This document shows, in pieces, positions 1 to 5,344 of a DNA stretch of 5,344 bases (position 1 is its first letter; every line of letters starts with the position of its first letter). The stretch is from assembly GCA_947074265.1 (NCBI GenBank), contig CAMTPD010000153.1, forward strand, positions 1 through 5,344, in the 5' to 3' direction. Source of the stretch: an uncultured Porphyromonadaceae bacterium (GTDB lineage: Bacteria; Bacteroidota; Bacteroidia; Bacteroidales; CAMTPD01). A program made the position numbers and the translations under genes. The notes under the pieces were generated by a model. That model saw nothing but the letters and a program-made list of their open reading frames with translations. It searched no databases and had not been told where the DNA came from.

Positions 1-47
1 CTACACCAGGACGTACACTCTTTCCCTACACGACGCTCTTCCGATCT
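1..47 (+). other. Illumina P5 adapter contamination with i5 index
   Basis: This stretch is synthetic. Bases 1-6 (CTACAC) are the end of the P5 flow-cell sequence. Bases 7-14 (CAGGACGT) sit exactly where the 8-base i5 index belongs and match TruSeq HT index D507 as I remember it. Bases 15-47 are the whole 33-base TruSeq read-1 primer site, ending in GCTCTTCCGATCT. Genomic sequence starts at base 48. The parts are in the right order, with no mismatch to the adapter as known. The contig end was evidently not trimmed before deposition. Confidence 0.98.
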
Positions 48-836
48 AGTTACATCTACGGCAAGTGTACCGTTGGTGTATGTAGCATCAAGATCCGGAG
101 TTACTCTGATGTCTTGAATGTGTTGTTGATTGCGGGCATACAAATAGCAGTCGCGACCTATACCTGACAGGCGCAAGAAGTCTTGGTCTTCAAGGTATGT
201 ACCGTCACTCCAACGAAATACTTGCAATGCAATCGAGTTTTTGCCCGGTTTTAAATATTTAGTGATATCGAACTCAGCTTCAAGCTTGCTGTCTTCGCTA
301 TATCCTACAAACTTACCGTTTACCCAAACATATACGTTTGAAGTTACCGAACCTAAATGAAGATATACCTCTTTCCCTTTCCAGTTGGCAGGAAGTTCAA
401 ACGAACGGCGGTACGAACCTACGTTGTTGTTTTCTACAGGTACATTCGGAGGGTCATTTTTAAACTGATTTCTCCAAGCATAGCCTACATTTACATAAAT
501 CGGATTACCATAGCCTTGTAGTTCCCAAAGACCGGGAACTTGGATATCGTCCCAACCTTTGTCATTGAATCCTTCTTGAAAGAAATCGGTAGGACGTTGA
601 TCAGCATTCTTCACCCAGTTGAATTTCCACTTTCCGTTTAATGACAAGAATAGATCAGACTTATCGCGTTGTGATTGTGTGGCTTCTTCTTTAGATCCGT
701 ATGCAAAGTAGTTGGTATGCATCGGTGCTCTGTTTACTTGGTTAACTTCGGGATCACGCCACTCTTTGAAGGTTTGTGCATAGATTCCGTTCGAAGCAAA
801 CGAAAGTGCTGCAAGCCCAAATAGTAAATGCTTCAT
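48..836 (-). CDS. LacZ-like GH2 beta-galactosidase, N-terminal part (cut by adapter)
   Basis: The first 263 codons of a glycoside hydrolase family 2 enzyme that probably removes terminal beta-galactosyl residues from oligosaccharides. Residues 1-20 form a signal peptide (MKH, hydrophobic core, likely cleavage after GIYA before QT), so it should be exported to the periplasm or beyond. Residues about 60-235 match the jelly-roll sugar-binding domain of E. coli LacZ: NGKWKFNW (67-74), NPIYVN (111-116), VPVENNNVGSYRRSF (132-146), WVNGKFVGYSEDSKLEAEFD (171-190) and WSDGTYLEDQD (209-219) followed by RLSGIGRD. Asn116 and Asp211 align with LacZ Asn102 and Asp201, which line the galactose pocket. The start of the next, Ig-like domain follows. 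The TIM barrel with both catalytic glutamates is missing because the contig ends; full-length relatives have about 1,000 residues. The ATG at 836 is chosen because it directly precedes the signal peptide; there is no Shine-Dalgarno. The frame stays open through the adapter, adding 15 false residues. Family is certain; exact substrate is inferred. Confidence 0.93.
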
Positions 837-884
837 AGGTAAGTTTGTTTTATATATTAATTGTTATTGTTTTCGTTTCGATTT

Positions 885-892
885 CAAAAATA
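885..892 (-). promoter_or_regulatory. Possible -7 box for the beta-galactosidase gene
   Basis: On the minus strand this reads TATTTTTG, matching the Bacteroidota -7 consensus TAnnTTTG. It lies 48 bases upstream of the ATG at 836, so transcription would begin near 878 with an A-rich leader of about 40 bases. I see no convincing TTTG -33 box 19-21 bases further up, so this is a weak or activator-dependent candidate. The gene needs its own promoter because a good terminator lies just upstream at 959-995. Confidence 0.45.
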
Positions 893-929
893 TTAATAAT
901 ATCAGCTTCGAATGACATTAATTTATGTG

Positions 930-960
930 TTGCATATCATGTTTTTACATTTTAATGCAA
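930..960. repeat. Small nested inverted repeat upstream of the beta-galactosidase gene
   Basis: TTGCAT (930-935) and ATGCAA (955-960) form outer arms. Inside them ATGT-TTTT-ACAT (939-950) forms a second, centred palindrome. It lies between the transporter terminator and the candidate promoter of the beta-galactosidase gene. It could be an operator, but such AT-rich symmetry also arises by chance and the right arm overlaps the T-tract of the terminator. Confidence 0.25.
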
Positions 961-995
961 AAAAAAACGTCACCAAGAGCAAGTCTCGGTGACGT
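959..995 (-). terminator. Intrinsic terminator of the POT transporter gene
   Basis: Read on the minus strand, a 12-base-pair stem (ACGTCACCGAGA / TCTTGGTGACGT, one G-U pair) closes a 5-base loop (CTTGC) and runs directly into a run of T residues (967-959). The hairpin starts 28 bases after the transporter stop codon at 1024. The stem, loop and T-tract are those of a strong rho-independent terminator. On the plus strand the downstream bases are only mildly T-rich, so it is probably one-directional. It separates the transporter from the beta-galactosidase gene. Confidence 0.9.
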
Positions 996-1023
996 AATCA
1001 TTTTATATAGGATCAGAAAATGC

Positions 1024-2691
1024 TTATTTAGCTACCTTTTCAAGACGTTTCATCAAAGTGAAGATGATTGTACCTGAGATAACACAGCAGATTGAGAAGA
1101 ATGCCCATACTTGCCATAGTTCAGCAACACCCCAAAGAATGGTACCTACAACCAAAAGTTGATTACCAAGGGCAGTTGCACACAACCATCCACCTTGCAT
1201 AAGACCTTTGAAGCGAGGAGGCGCAACTTTCGATACGAAAGAAATACCCATCGGACTAAGGAATAGCTCTGCAATAGTAAGAGAGAAGTATGTTGAGATC
1301 AACCAATATTCAGAAACGCGGTCTGGATCTACACCGTCAGGAAGGTTAGATGGAGCAGTTACTCCTAATGAACCAACGATCATGATAAGGAACGATGCAG
1401 CTGCAAGGAACATACCGATACCAATTTTACGAGGAGCAGATGGTTCAGCACCACGTTTGTTCAACCATGCAAAGTATCCTACAACTAGAGGTGTAAGTGA
1501 TACTACGAATAGAGGGTTAAACGATTGGAATAACTCAGGAGAGATTGCAGATCCGCCTTCAGAAACGAATGTGTTATAAAAGTTGTATGCAACAACAGCT
1601 CCAAAAATTGCAACGATACCACCGATAATTCTGTTGCGACCAGAACCTTTAGAAACGGCAACAAGGATACCTCCAATACCGGCTGCAACACCAAGTAGAG
1701 AGAATACATTGAATAACATACTTGATGCAGGACCAACGTGTGTTACTGTATAGTCACGTGCAAATAATGTTAGCGTAACACCATTTTGGTGGAATGACAT
1801 CCAGAAGAAGATAACGATCAAGAACACAAGACCAAGCGCGATAAGACGTTGCTTTTCTTCGTTCCAAGGCATCTTTTCGATCGTTTGTCCGTTAGCAGCA
1901 GCAGTTGCAGCTTGTTGAGCAGAAGTTACGTCTCCGGCTGCCAATGATTTCTTGCAGCAGATGTATACAATCATAGAAAGAGCCATTGAGAATGCAGCAA
2001 TCGCAAACGCAAAGTGGTAACCAGTGTTGAATACATCAAGATATTGAGATGCAAAAGCACTTAGATCAGTAACAGTTGTGCCGGCTGCTTTATTTGCCAT
2101 ATCTTGCAACGTAGCAGTATCGGTCAATGTTCCGTTTAATTGCTCGTGGCAAAGTTTTGGAAGAGCACCGATATATGAGAAGCCATTCTTCTCCAACCAC
2201 CAGTTTCTAACACCTGTAGCAGCGAAAGGAGCGAAGATTGCACCAACGTTGATACACATATAGAAGATACTGAAAGCACGGTCGCGAAGTTGGCTGTATT
2301 TAGGATCGTCATACAGGTTACCAACAAGAGCTTGAAGGTTTCCTTTGAAAAGACCATTACCCAAAGCAATTACCAAAAGACCGGCAAGTACAGGATATAG
2401 ACCTGTGCCTGGTAGAGCAATGATAATGTATCCGGCAAGCATTAATACGATACCTGCAAAGATCGTTTTACCAAGTCCTAACCATCTGTCGGCTACTAAA
2501 CCACCAACAAGTGCCAAAACGTAGATTAAGAAATAAAAAGTTGAATAAATTGTTCCTGCTTCAACTTGGTCCATACCAAATTTAGCTTGAAGGAACAACA
2601 GCAAGATTGCCATCATGGTGTAGAACCCAAAACGTTCTCCCATGTTTGCGATAGACGCAATGATAAGTCCTTTAGGATGTCCTTTAAACAT
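1024..2691 (-). CDS. POT/PTR2-family proton-coupled peptide transporter
   Basis: A 555-residue inner-membrane transporter of the major facilitator superfamily, POT (PTR2) family; characterized members import di- and tripeptides with protons. Visible marks: N-terminal NMGERFGFY (16-24), the loop 2-3 motif GGLVADRWLG (63-72), GLFKGN (113-118) with the TM4 lysine (Lys116), the PTR2 signature FYMCINVGA (143-151), FFWMSFHQNG in TM7 (295-304), FQSFNPLF (388-395), and AELFLSPMG (474-482) with the TM10 glutamate (Glu475). Two departures stand out. The first acid of the canonical ExxER motif is Asn16. A roughly 62-residue polar segment (160-222) separates TM5 from TM6, and two extra hydrophobic stretches (about 325-347 and 354-372) lie between TM7 and TM8. 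The TM6-TM7 linker (about 245-282) is Ala/Gln-rich and lacks the usual extra helix pair. The gene has its own promoter and terminator. ATG at 2691, no Shine-Dalgarno. Family is secure; substrate is inferred. Confidence 0.93.
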   Translation of the reverse strand: MFKGHPKGLIIASIANMGERFGFYTMMAILLLFLQAKFGMDQVEAGTIYSTFYFLIYVLALVGGLVADRWLGLGKTIFAGIVLMLAGYIIIALPGTGLYPVLAGLLVIALGNGLFKGNLQALVGNLYDDPKYSQLRDRAFSIFYMCINVGAIFAPFAATGVRNWWLEKNGFSYIGALPKLCHEQLNGTLTDTATLQDMANKAAGTTVTDLSAFASQYLDVFNTGYHFAFAIAAFSMALSMIVYICCKKSLAAGDVTSAQQAATAAANGQTIEKMPWNEEKQRLIALGLVFLIVIFFWMSFHQNGVTLTLFARDYTVTHVGPASSMLFNVFSLLGVAAGIGGILVAVSKGSGRNRIIGGIVAIFGAVVAYNFYNTFVSEGGSAISPELFQSFNPLFVVSLTPLVVGYFAWLNKRGAEPSAPRKIGIGMFLAAASFLIMIVGSLGVTAPSNLPDGVDPDRVSEYWLISTYFSLTIAELFLSPMGISFVSKVAPPRFKGLMQGGWLCATALGNQLLVVGTILWGVAELWQVWAFFSICCVISGTIIFTLMKRLEKVAK

Positions 2692-2733
2692 GTTGTTAGT
2701 GTTTTATGCTAAGTTAAAATTATTCTTTAGCAA

Positions 2734-2764
2734 CAAAGATAAAAAATCTTTCCATAAAAGCAAA
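2734..2764 (-). promoter_or_regulatory. Bacteroidota-type promoter of the transporter gene
   Basis: On the minus strand a -33 box TTTG (2764-2761) is followed by exactly 19 bases and then the -7 box TATCTTTG (2741-2734). This matches the known Bacteroidota primary sigma-factor consensus (TTTG, 19-21 bases, TAnnTTTG) at every defined position. Transcription should begin near 2728, giving a leader of about 37 bases before the ATG at 2691. It is the best promoter in the window and shows that the transporter can be expressed on its own. Confidence 0.88.
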
Positions 2765-2776
2765 AAGCTATCATTT

Positions 2777-2805
2777 AAAAGGAGATAACAGACGATTGTC
2801 ACCCC
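2777..2805 (-). terminator. Possible weak terminator after the lipoprotein gene
   Basis: On the minus strand GGGGTGACA and TGTTATCTCC can pair (two G-U pairs and one bulged base) around the loop ATCGTC, followed by TTTT. It lies about 140 bases after the lipoprotein stop codon at 2947 and ends about a dozen bases before the -33 box of the transporter promoter. That is a sensible place to end one unit and begin the next. The stem is imperfect and the T-run short, so termination may be partial. Confidence 0.35.
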
Positions 2806-2946
2806 GAAAGCGCAAAGCCGCGTCCCTTTGTAGTTTATGTAGGTTTTTTATCTTTTCTTCTGTATTCTTGCTATGCTGTACAACATAAACATTCTAATAA
2901 AAGATTTAGTTAAAAGAGTATTTATATCTGGAGTGAGTGTTGTTTG

Positions 2947-4044
2947 TTATTCTAAGCTAAGGTTGTACTCATACAACTTTTCCAGATATGGGTTGTAACC
3001 GTAAAATCGATTTGTTTTTTTGTCTAACCAAATTTCTTGTACGGGAGTATCCAATCGAATCTTTTTTATAAACTTTCCTTCCCAGTTAAATACATGGAGT
3101 TGATCGAATGTGAATTCTTTAGAGGCTTCTGTAGGCTGGCAACCGAGCCATACGGCAATGATGTAAGAGTTGTTTACCTGAACTCGATTGTAATAAGATC
3201 TTCGGTCTTTGATGTCTTTATAGAAGCTCGAAAAAGTTGAGCTGTTCTTTTCGCGCACACCTTTTACATCGCCGGTATTTAGATCTACAAGGTTTATTTG
3301 CCCTAGTTTAAGCATGGTTTGCACCGCTTTTGTTTTATCTTCCTTTATTGCGGTAAAGCCTCCAAATGTATAAGGTGTAGTCTGTTTTTCTTCTAGAATA
3401 ATGGGATTCTTAAATATAGGGTAATCTCGAAGCAGTTCGCCGGAGTTTAATTTCAGTACCTGAAAGCGAGGGAAAGCAGCCTGGTCGTCTGGACCTGTAG
3501 GCTCAGAACTGGGTTGATAGACTAAAATACGTTCTTCATCCAGATAGGCTATGGCTACATATCCTTCTCTTCCACGTTGATAAGAGTGCTTCTTCTCGAA
3601 GATCGTTTTTCCAAGCTCGATAGACTTTGTGATATTCCAAATGTGAAACTGCTTTTCGTTGTGTGCATTTACGACCGTTTTTAGCTCTCCTTGCTCTTCA
3701 TATATATCGTAGATAGGTGGAACTGATGTTACATCATCCGGACCGGAGCCCTTCGGAACAAAGCTGCCCAGAAACTTCCCGCTGTTGAGGTTGAATACAT
3801 TAAAAAAGTGGGTATCGTATCGATTACTCCAAAAAAAGATTAAGCTGTCATGTGTCGCGATCCAGCCGTCATAAATTCCGTCAAGCTGAATTGGCTTTGC
3901 TTCTAGTGTTTCTTCTACGATTGAGGGATCGTTAACGTCGAACTCAATGATTTCACCTAAAAAATGGTCTTCTGTATTATTCCCTCCGCAAGAGAAAAGA
4001 AAGAACAGACTACAAAATAAGAATTGAATAGTTTTTATTGTCAT
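2947..4044 (-). CDS. BF3164-type lipoprotein (TolB-like beta-propeller)
   Basis: A 365-residue lipoprotein of a type common in Bacteroidota, usually annotated as BF3164 family or TolB-like 6-bladed beta-propeller; its biochemical role is unknown. Residues 1-18 are a lipoprotein signal with lipobox LFSC, so Cys19 is the lipidated residue. The mature protein begins CGGNNTED, which does not clearly match a surface-export signal, so periplasmic or surface location is open. The rest is beta-rich with recurrent blade-like segments such as HFFNVFNLNSGKFLGSF (79-95) and FQVLKLNSGELLRDY (194-208). The family hallmark GSGPDDV (99-105) is present. The C-terminal blade, LHVFNWEGKFIKKIRLD then FYGYNPYLEKLYEYNL, matches the family end. 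No catalytic residues are evident. ATG at 4044 directly precedes the signal, without Shine-Dalgarno. Flanking promoter and terminator signals suggest its own transcript. Such proteins often lie near glycan-use or signalling genes, but no partner is shown here. Confidence 0.85.
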   Translation of the reverse strand: MTIKTIQFLFCSLFFLFSCGGNNTEDHFLGEIIEFDVNDPSIVEETLEAKPIQLDGIYDGWIATHDSLIFFWSNRYDTHFFNVFNLNSGKFLGSFVPKGSGPDDVTSVPPIYDIYEEQGELKTVVNAHNEKQFHIWNITKSIELGKTIFEKKHSYQRGREGYVAIAYLDEERILVYQPSSEPTGPDDQAAFPRFQVLKLNSGELLRDYPIFKNPIILEEKQTTPYTFGGFTAIKEDKTKAVQTMLKLGQINLVDLNTGDVKGVREKNSSTFSSFYKDIKDRRSYYNRVQVNNSYIIAVWLGCQPTEASKEFTFDQLHVFNWEGKFIKKIRLDTPVQEIWLDKKTNRFYGYNPYLEKLYEYNLSLE

Positions 4045-4115
4045 GGTATTATAATTAAGTCAAGACCCATTTTTGTAATTGTCGAAGTATCTTGTAGATA
4101 TGGTTATTTGTACAT

Positions 4116-4123
4116 CAAATATA
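4116..4123 (-). promoter_or_regulatory. Possible -7 box for the lipoprotein gene
   Basis: The minus strand reads TATATTTG, a full match to TAnnTTTG. It lies about 70 bases upstream of the ATG at 4044, giving a leader of roughly 65 bases. No TTTG -33 box is found at 19-21 bases. The surrounding stretch is very AT-rich, which raises the chance of a random match. Confidence 0.4.
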
Positions 4124-4192
4124 TATGTTTTAAGTTATAAATTAGTCTTTTGGATGTAAAAATAGATTTGCCTCATAACAAAGACCAAAAGC

Positions 4193-4252
4193 AAACATAG
4201 TGAAGAGCGAATCGTCAGGTCGGCATCTGACGATTCATTCTTCACTATGTTT
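4193..4252. repeat. 60-base palindrome: 28-bp stem with CGGC loop
   Basis: Arms 4193-4220 and 4225-4252 are complementary over 28 positions around the tetraloop CGGC (4221-4224). As plus-strand RNA there is one C-A mismatch and two G-U pairs; as minus-strand RNA there are two A-C mismatches and one G-U pair. The core (4210-4235) recurs in the next palindrome. The stretch 4045-4371 has no gene: besides this element it holds a second palindrome at 4254-4279, the terminator at 4302-4346 and a possible promoter at 4116-4123. The element looks like a REP-type or other dispersed palindromic repeat, or a structured RNA. It could also act as a back-up terminator, since its minus-strand arm ends in TTTGCTTTT. 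Confidence 0.85.
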
Positions 4253-4253
4253 A

Positions 4254-4279
4254 AATCGTCAGGTCGGCACCTGACGATT
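4254..4279. repeat. 26-base palindrome, second copy of the repeat core
   Basis: Perfect 11-base-pair inverted repeat (AATCGTCAGGT / ACCTGACGATT) around the same CGGC loop (4265-4268). It is identical to 4210-4235 except at one position (C4270 against T4226), and the two copies are spaced 44 bases start to start. The C in this copy restores perfect pairing where the first copy has a G-U pair on the plus strand. This is what is expected if the fold itself is kept. Confidence 0.85.
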
Positions 4280-4301
4280 CGAACATTGCAAAGAATAGAA
4301 T

Positions 4302-4346
4302 AAAACAAAACGGCGATGCTTCCCGTTGAAGGGGGCATCGCCGTTT
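4302..4346 (-). terminator. Intrinsic terminator of the beta-mannosidase gene
   Basis: A perfect 12-base-pair stem (AAACGGCGATGC at 4308-4319 with GCATCGCCGTTT at 4335-4346) encloses a 15-base loop that can pair further. On the minus strand it is followed by TTTTGTTTTA (complement of 4310-4301). It begins 26 bases after the beta-mannosidase stop codon at 4372. The plus-strand side also has a short T-run (4350-4353), so it might work weakly in the other direction. Confidence 0.85.
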
Positions 4347-4371
4347 CGGTTTTATTATGTCTACGTTTCGT

Positions 4372-5344
4372 TTACTTGTATGTTTCGCGCAGGTGTTTCA
4401 CTTTCACTTCGGTTTTGTTGTCTTTTTTCAATTCCGGAGAAGTGATTACGATTGTTTTTGTTTCGCCCGGAAGCAAATCGAAGAAGTTGTCGGTAAAGCG
4501 AGCTCCTTGAATTGGGATCTCAACAAATACATCGCGTGCTAGTTTTGGCGACGAAAGTGTCACTTCATAAGCACCGTCTTTGTATTTTACCTTCTTCGAG
4601 ATTGTTGTTTCAGGCAAGTTCAGATCTTTTGGTTTCTCGAAATAGAAGATCTGTTCGTTAAGTTCTTTGCCCTTGCTATCTTTCAAGGTAAGAAGCATAA
4701 GCGTGTTGTTGCGCTGATCCGGCGTTACGATCGAGGCCGAGTCTTGCGACCAAACCAATGTCGATGTGTTTGCCGGCATATTTACCTTTTTCGAATCTTT
4801 CTTCAACACCTTGCCATTGAAGTCGATTAGTTGTGTTTCGAGTGTCAGGTTGTTACGATCTTCCAACTCGTCGGAAATCAAGTAATAGTTGAGTTTGCCG
4901 TTTTCTTCGAACGCATTGATAAATACCGGAGCAAACGCGCGTTGTGCTTGGTAATGTAATGCTTTCCAGTTTCCGAAGTAGTCGATGCTCGACCATGATA
5001 CTACCGGCCAACTGTCGTTCAACTGCCAGTAAAGCGTACCCATTGTATAAGGGCGATTGCGGCGGTGAGCTTCGAAGCCGTGGCGCATACCTTGGCCTTG
5101 CAATACAAGCCCCACGTACACGAAATCTTCAAAGTCTTCCGGTACATGGTAATACATATCCATGTACGTGCGGATGATGGAATTACCGGTGCTACTCTTT
5201 TGGTGCGCTTTCATTACTTCCGATTCCAACGCATAGTCTTCCGGCTCTGCGAAGGTAGAGATCACTTTCATTTCAGGGAATGCTTCGAAGCCGAACTCAC
5301 TCATGAAACGAGGAAGGTTTGTGTCCAATACCTCGAAAGGTTGG
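4372..5344 (-). CDS. GH2 beta-mannosidase, C-terminal part (5' end outside window)
   Basis: The last 323 codons of a glycoside hydrolase family 2 beta-mannosidase, which removes beta-linked mannose from the non-reducing end of oligosaccharides such as manno-oligosaccharides or the N-glycan core. Counting from the first whole codon in the window, NLPRFMSEFGFEAFPE (9-24) is the nucleophile region: Glu16 in SEFG (bases 5296-5298) corresponds to the nucleophile of characterized beta-mannosidases. GTLYWQLNDSWPVVSWSSID (102-121) is the typical end of the TIM barrel in this subfamily, followed by DYFGNWKALHY. Residues from about 137 form two beta-sandwich domains, the last ending in FFDLLPGETKTIVI (287-300), as in the C-terminal mannosidase Ig-like domain. 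The acid/base glutamate and signal peptide lie beyond the right edge, so secretion cannot be judged. The frame is open to the edge with conserved residues at its start, so the gene certainly extends further. A strong terminator follows. Confidence 0.93.
   Translation of the reverse strand, partial: QPFEVLDTNLPRFMSEFGFEAFPEMKVISTFAEPEDYALESEVMKAHQKSSTGNSIIRTYMDMYYHVPEDFEDFVYVGLVLQGQGMRHGFEAHRRNRPYTMGTLYWQLNDSWPVVSWSSIDYFGNWKALHYQAQRAFAPVFINAFEENGKLNYYLISDELEDRNNLTLETQLIDFNGKVLKKDSKKVNMPANTSTLVWSQDSASIVTPDQRNNTLMLLTLKDSKGKELNEQIFYFEKPKDLNLPETTISKKVKYKDGAYEVTLSSPKLARDVFVEIPIQGARFTDNFFDLLPGETKTIVITSPELKKDNKTEVKVKHLRETYK

Noticed and set aside
15..47. Genomic palindrome or mobile-element end at the left edge
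   Set aside because: The sequence is exactly the Illumina read-1 primer site in its correct adapter context.
1208..1579. Plus-strand open frame of 123 codons inside the transporter gene
   Set aside because: It is antisense to a well-conserved membrane protein, its product has no recognizable family, and no promoter precedes it. It is a coding shadow.
2136..2369. Minus-strand open frames of 77 codons at 2136-2369 and 1503-1736
   Set aside because: Both overlap the transporter gene in another frame and show only shifted hydrophobic codons. No start signal and no family likeness.
2868..2890. Hairpin TATGCTG-TA-CAACATA as lipoprotein terminator
   Set aside because: The stem has a mismatch, is AT-rich with a two-base loop that cannot form, and no T-tract follows on the minus strand.
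4193..4280. CRISPR array
   Set aside because: There are only two copies of a short palindromic core, with an 18-base gap that is mostly a stem arm of the first palindrome, and no cas gene nearby.
4135..4542. Short open frames on both strands across the palindrome region and mannosidase end
   Set aside because: They run through hairpins, the terminator and the coding strand of the mannosidase, with low-complexity Phe/Cys-rich products. No support as genes.
5326..5328. TTG at 5328 as the start of a 318-residue protein
   Set aside because: The same frame continues upstream to the window edge with in-family sequence (QPFEV), and the nucleophile motif SEFG lies only about ten residues after the TTG. 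The barrel and N-terminal domains must lie further right, so this is an internal codon.

Overview
The window most likely comes from a member of the Bacteroidota, probably a gut-type Bacteroidales. Three things support this: (i) a textbook Bacteroidota promoter (TTTG, 19 bases, TATCTTTG) in front of the transporter gene, with further TAnnTTTG-like boxes before two other genes; (ii) AT-rich leaders with no Shine-Dalgarno sequence before all three visible start codons; (iii) the gene families present, namely GH2 glycosidases, a BF3164-type propeller lipoprotein and a POT transporter of the 'GERFGFYTMMAIL' type. The genus cannot be fixed from the sequence.

Bases 1-47 are not genomic. They are the 3' part of an Illumina P5 adapter: CTACAC, then an 8-base index CAGGACGT that matches TruSeq i5 index D507 as I remember it, then the complete 33-base read-1 primer site. 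Base 1 is therefore very probably the raw, untrimmed end of an assembled contig.

All four genes read leftwards (minus strand). In transcription order they are: (1) the C-terminal part of a GH2 beta-mannosidase (4372-5344, cut by the right edge), closed by a strong hairpin terminator; (2) a 327-base intergenic stretch holding two further palindromes that share a 26-base repeat; (3) a 365-residue BF3164-type lipoprotein (2947-4044); (4) a 255-base gap with a possible terminator followed at once by a strong promoter; (5) a 555-residue POT/PTR2-family proton-coupled transporter (1024-2691), closed by a good intrinsic terminator; (6) the first 263 codons of a secreted LacZ-like GH2 beta-galactosidase (48-836), cut off by the adapter.

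The genes share a strand, but the signals between them suggest mostly separate transcription units rather than one operon. Two periplasmic or secreted glycosidases, a lipoprotein and a small-solute importer fit a glycan- or glycoprotein-using lifestyle. No SusC/SusD pair or regulator is visible, so a polysaccharide utilization locus is not shown. I see no clear new biological system. The points most worth a second look are the adapter at the contig end, the palindrome cluster at 4193-4280, and the altered ExxER motif and extra hydrophobic pair in the transporter.
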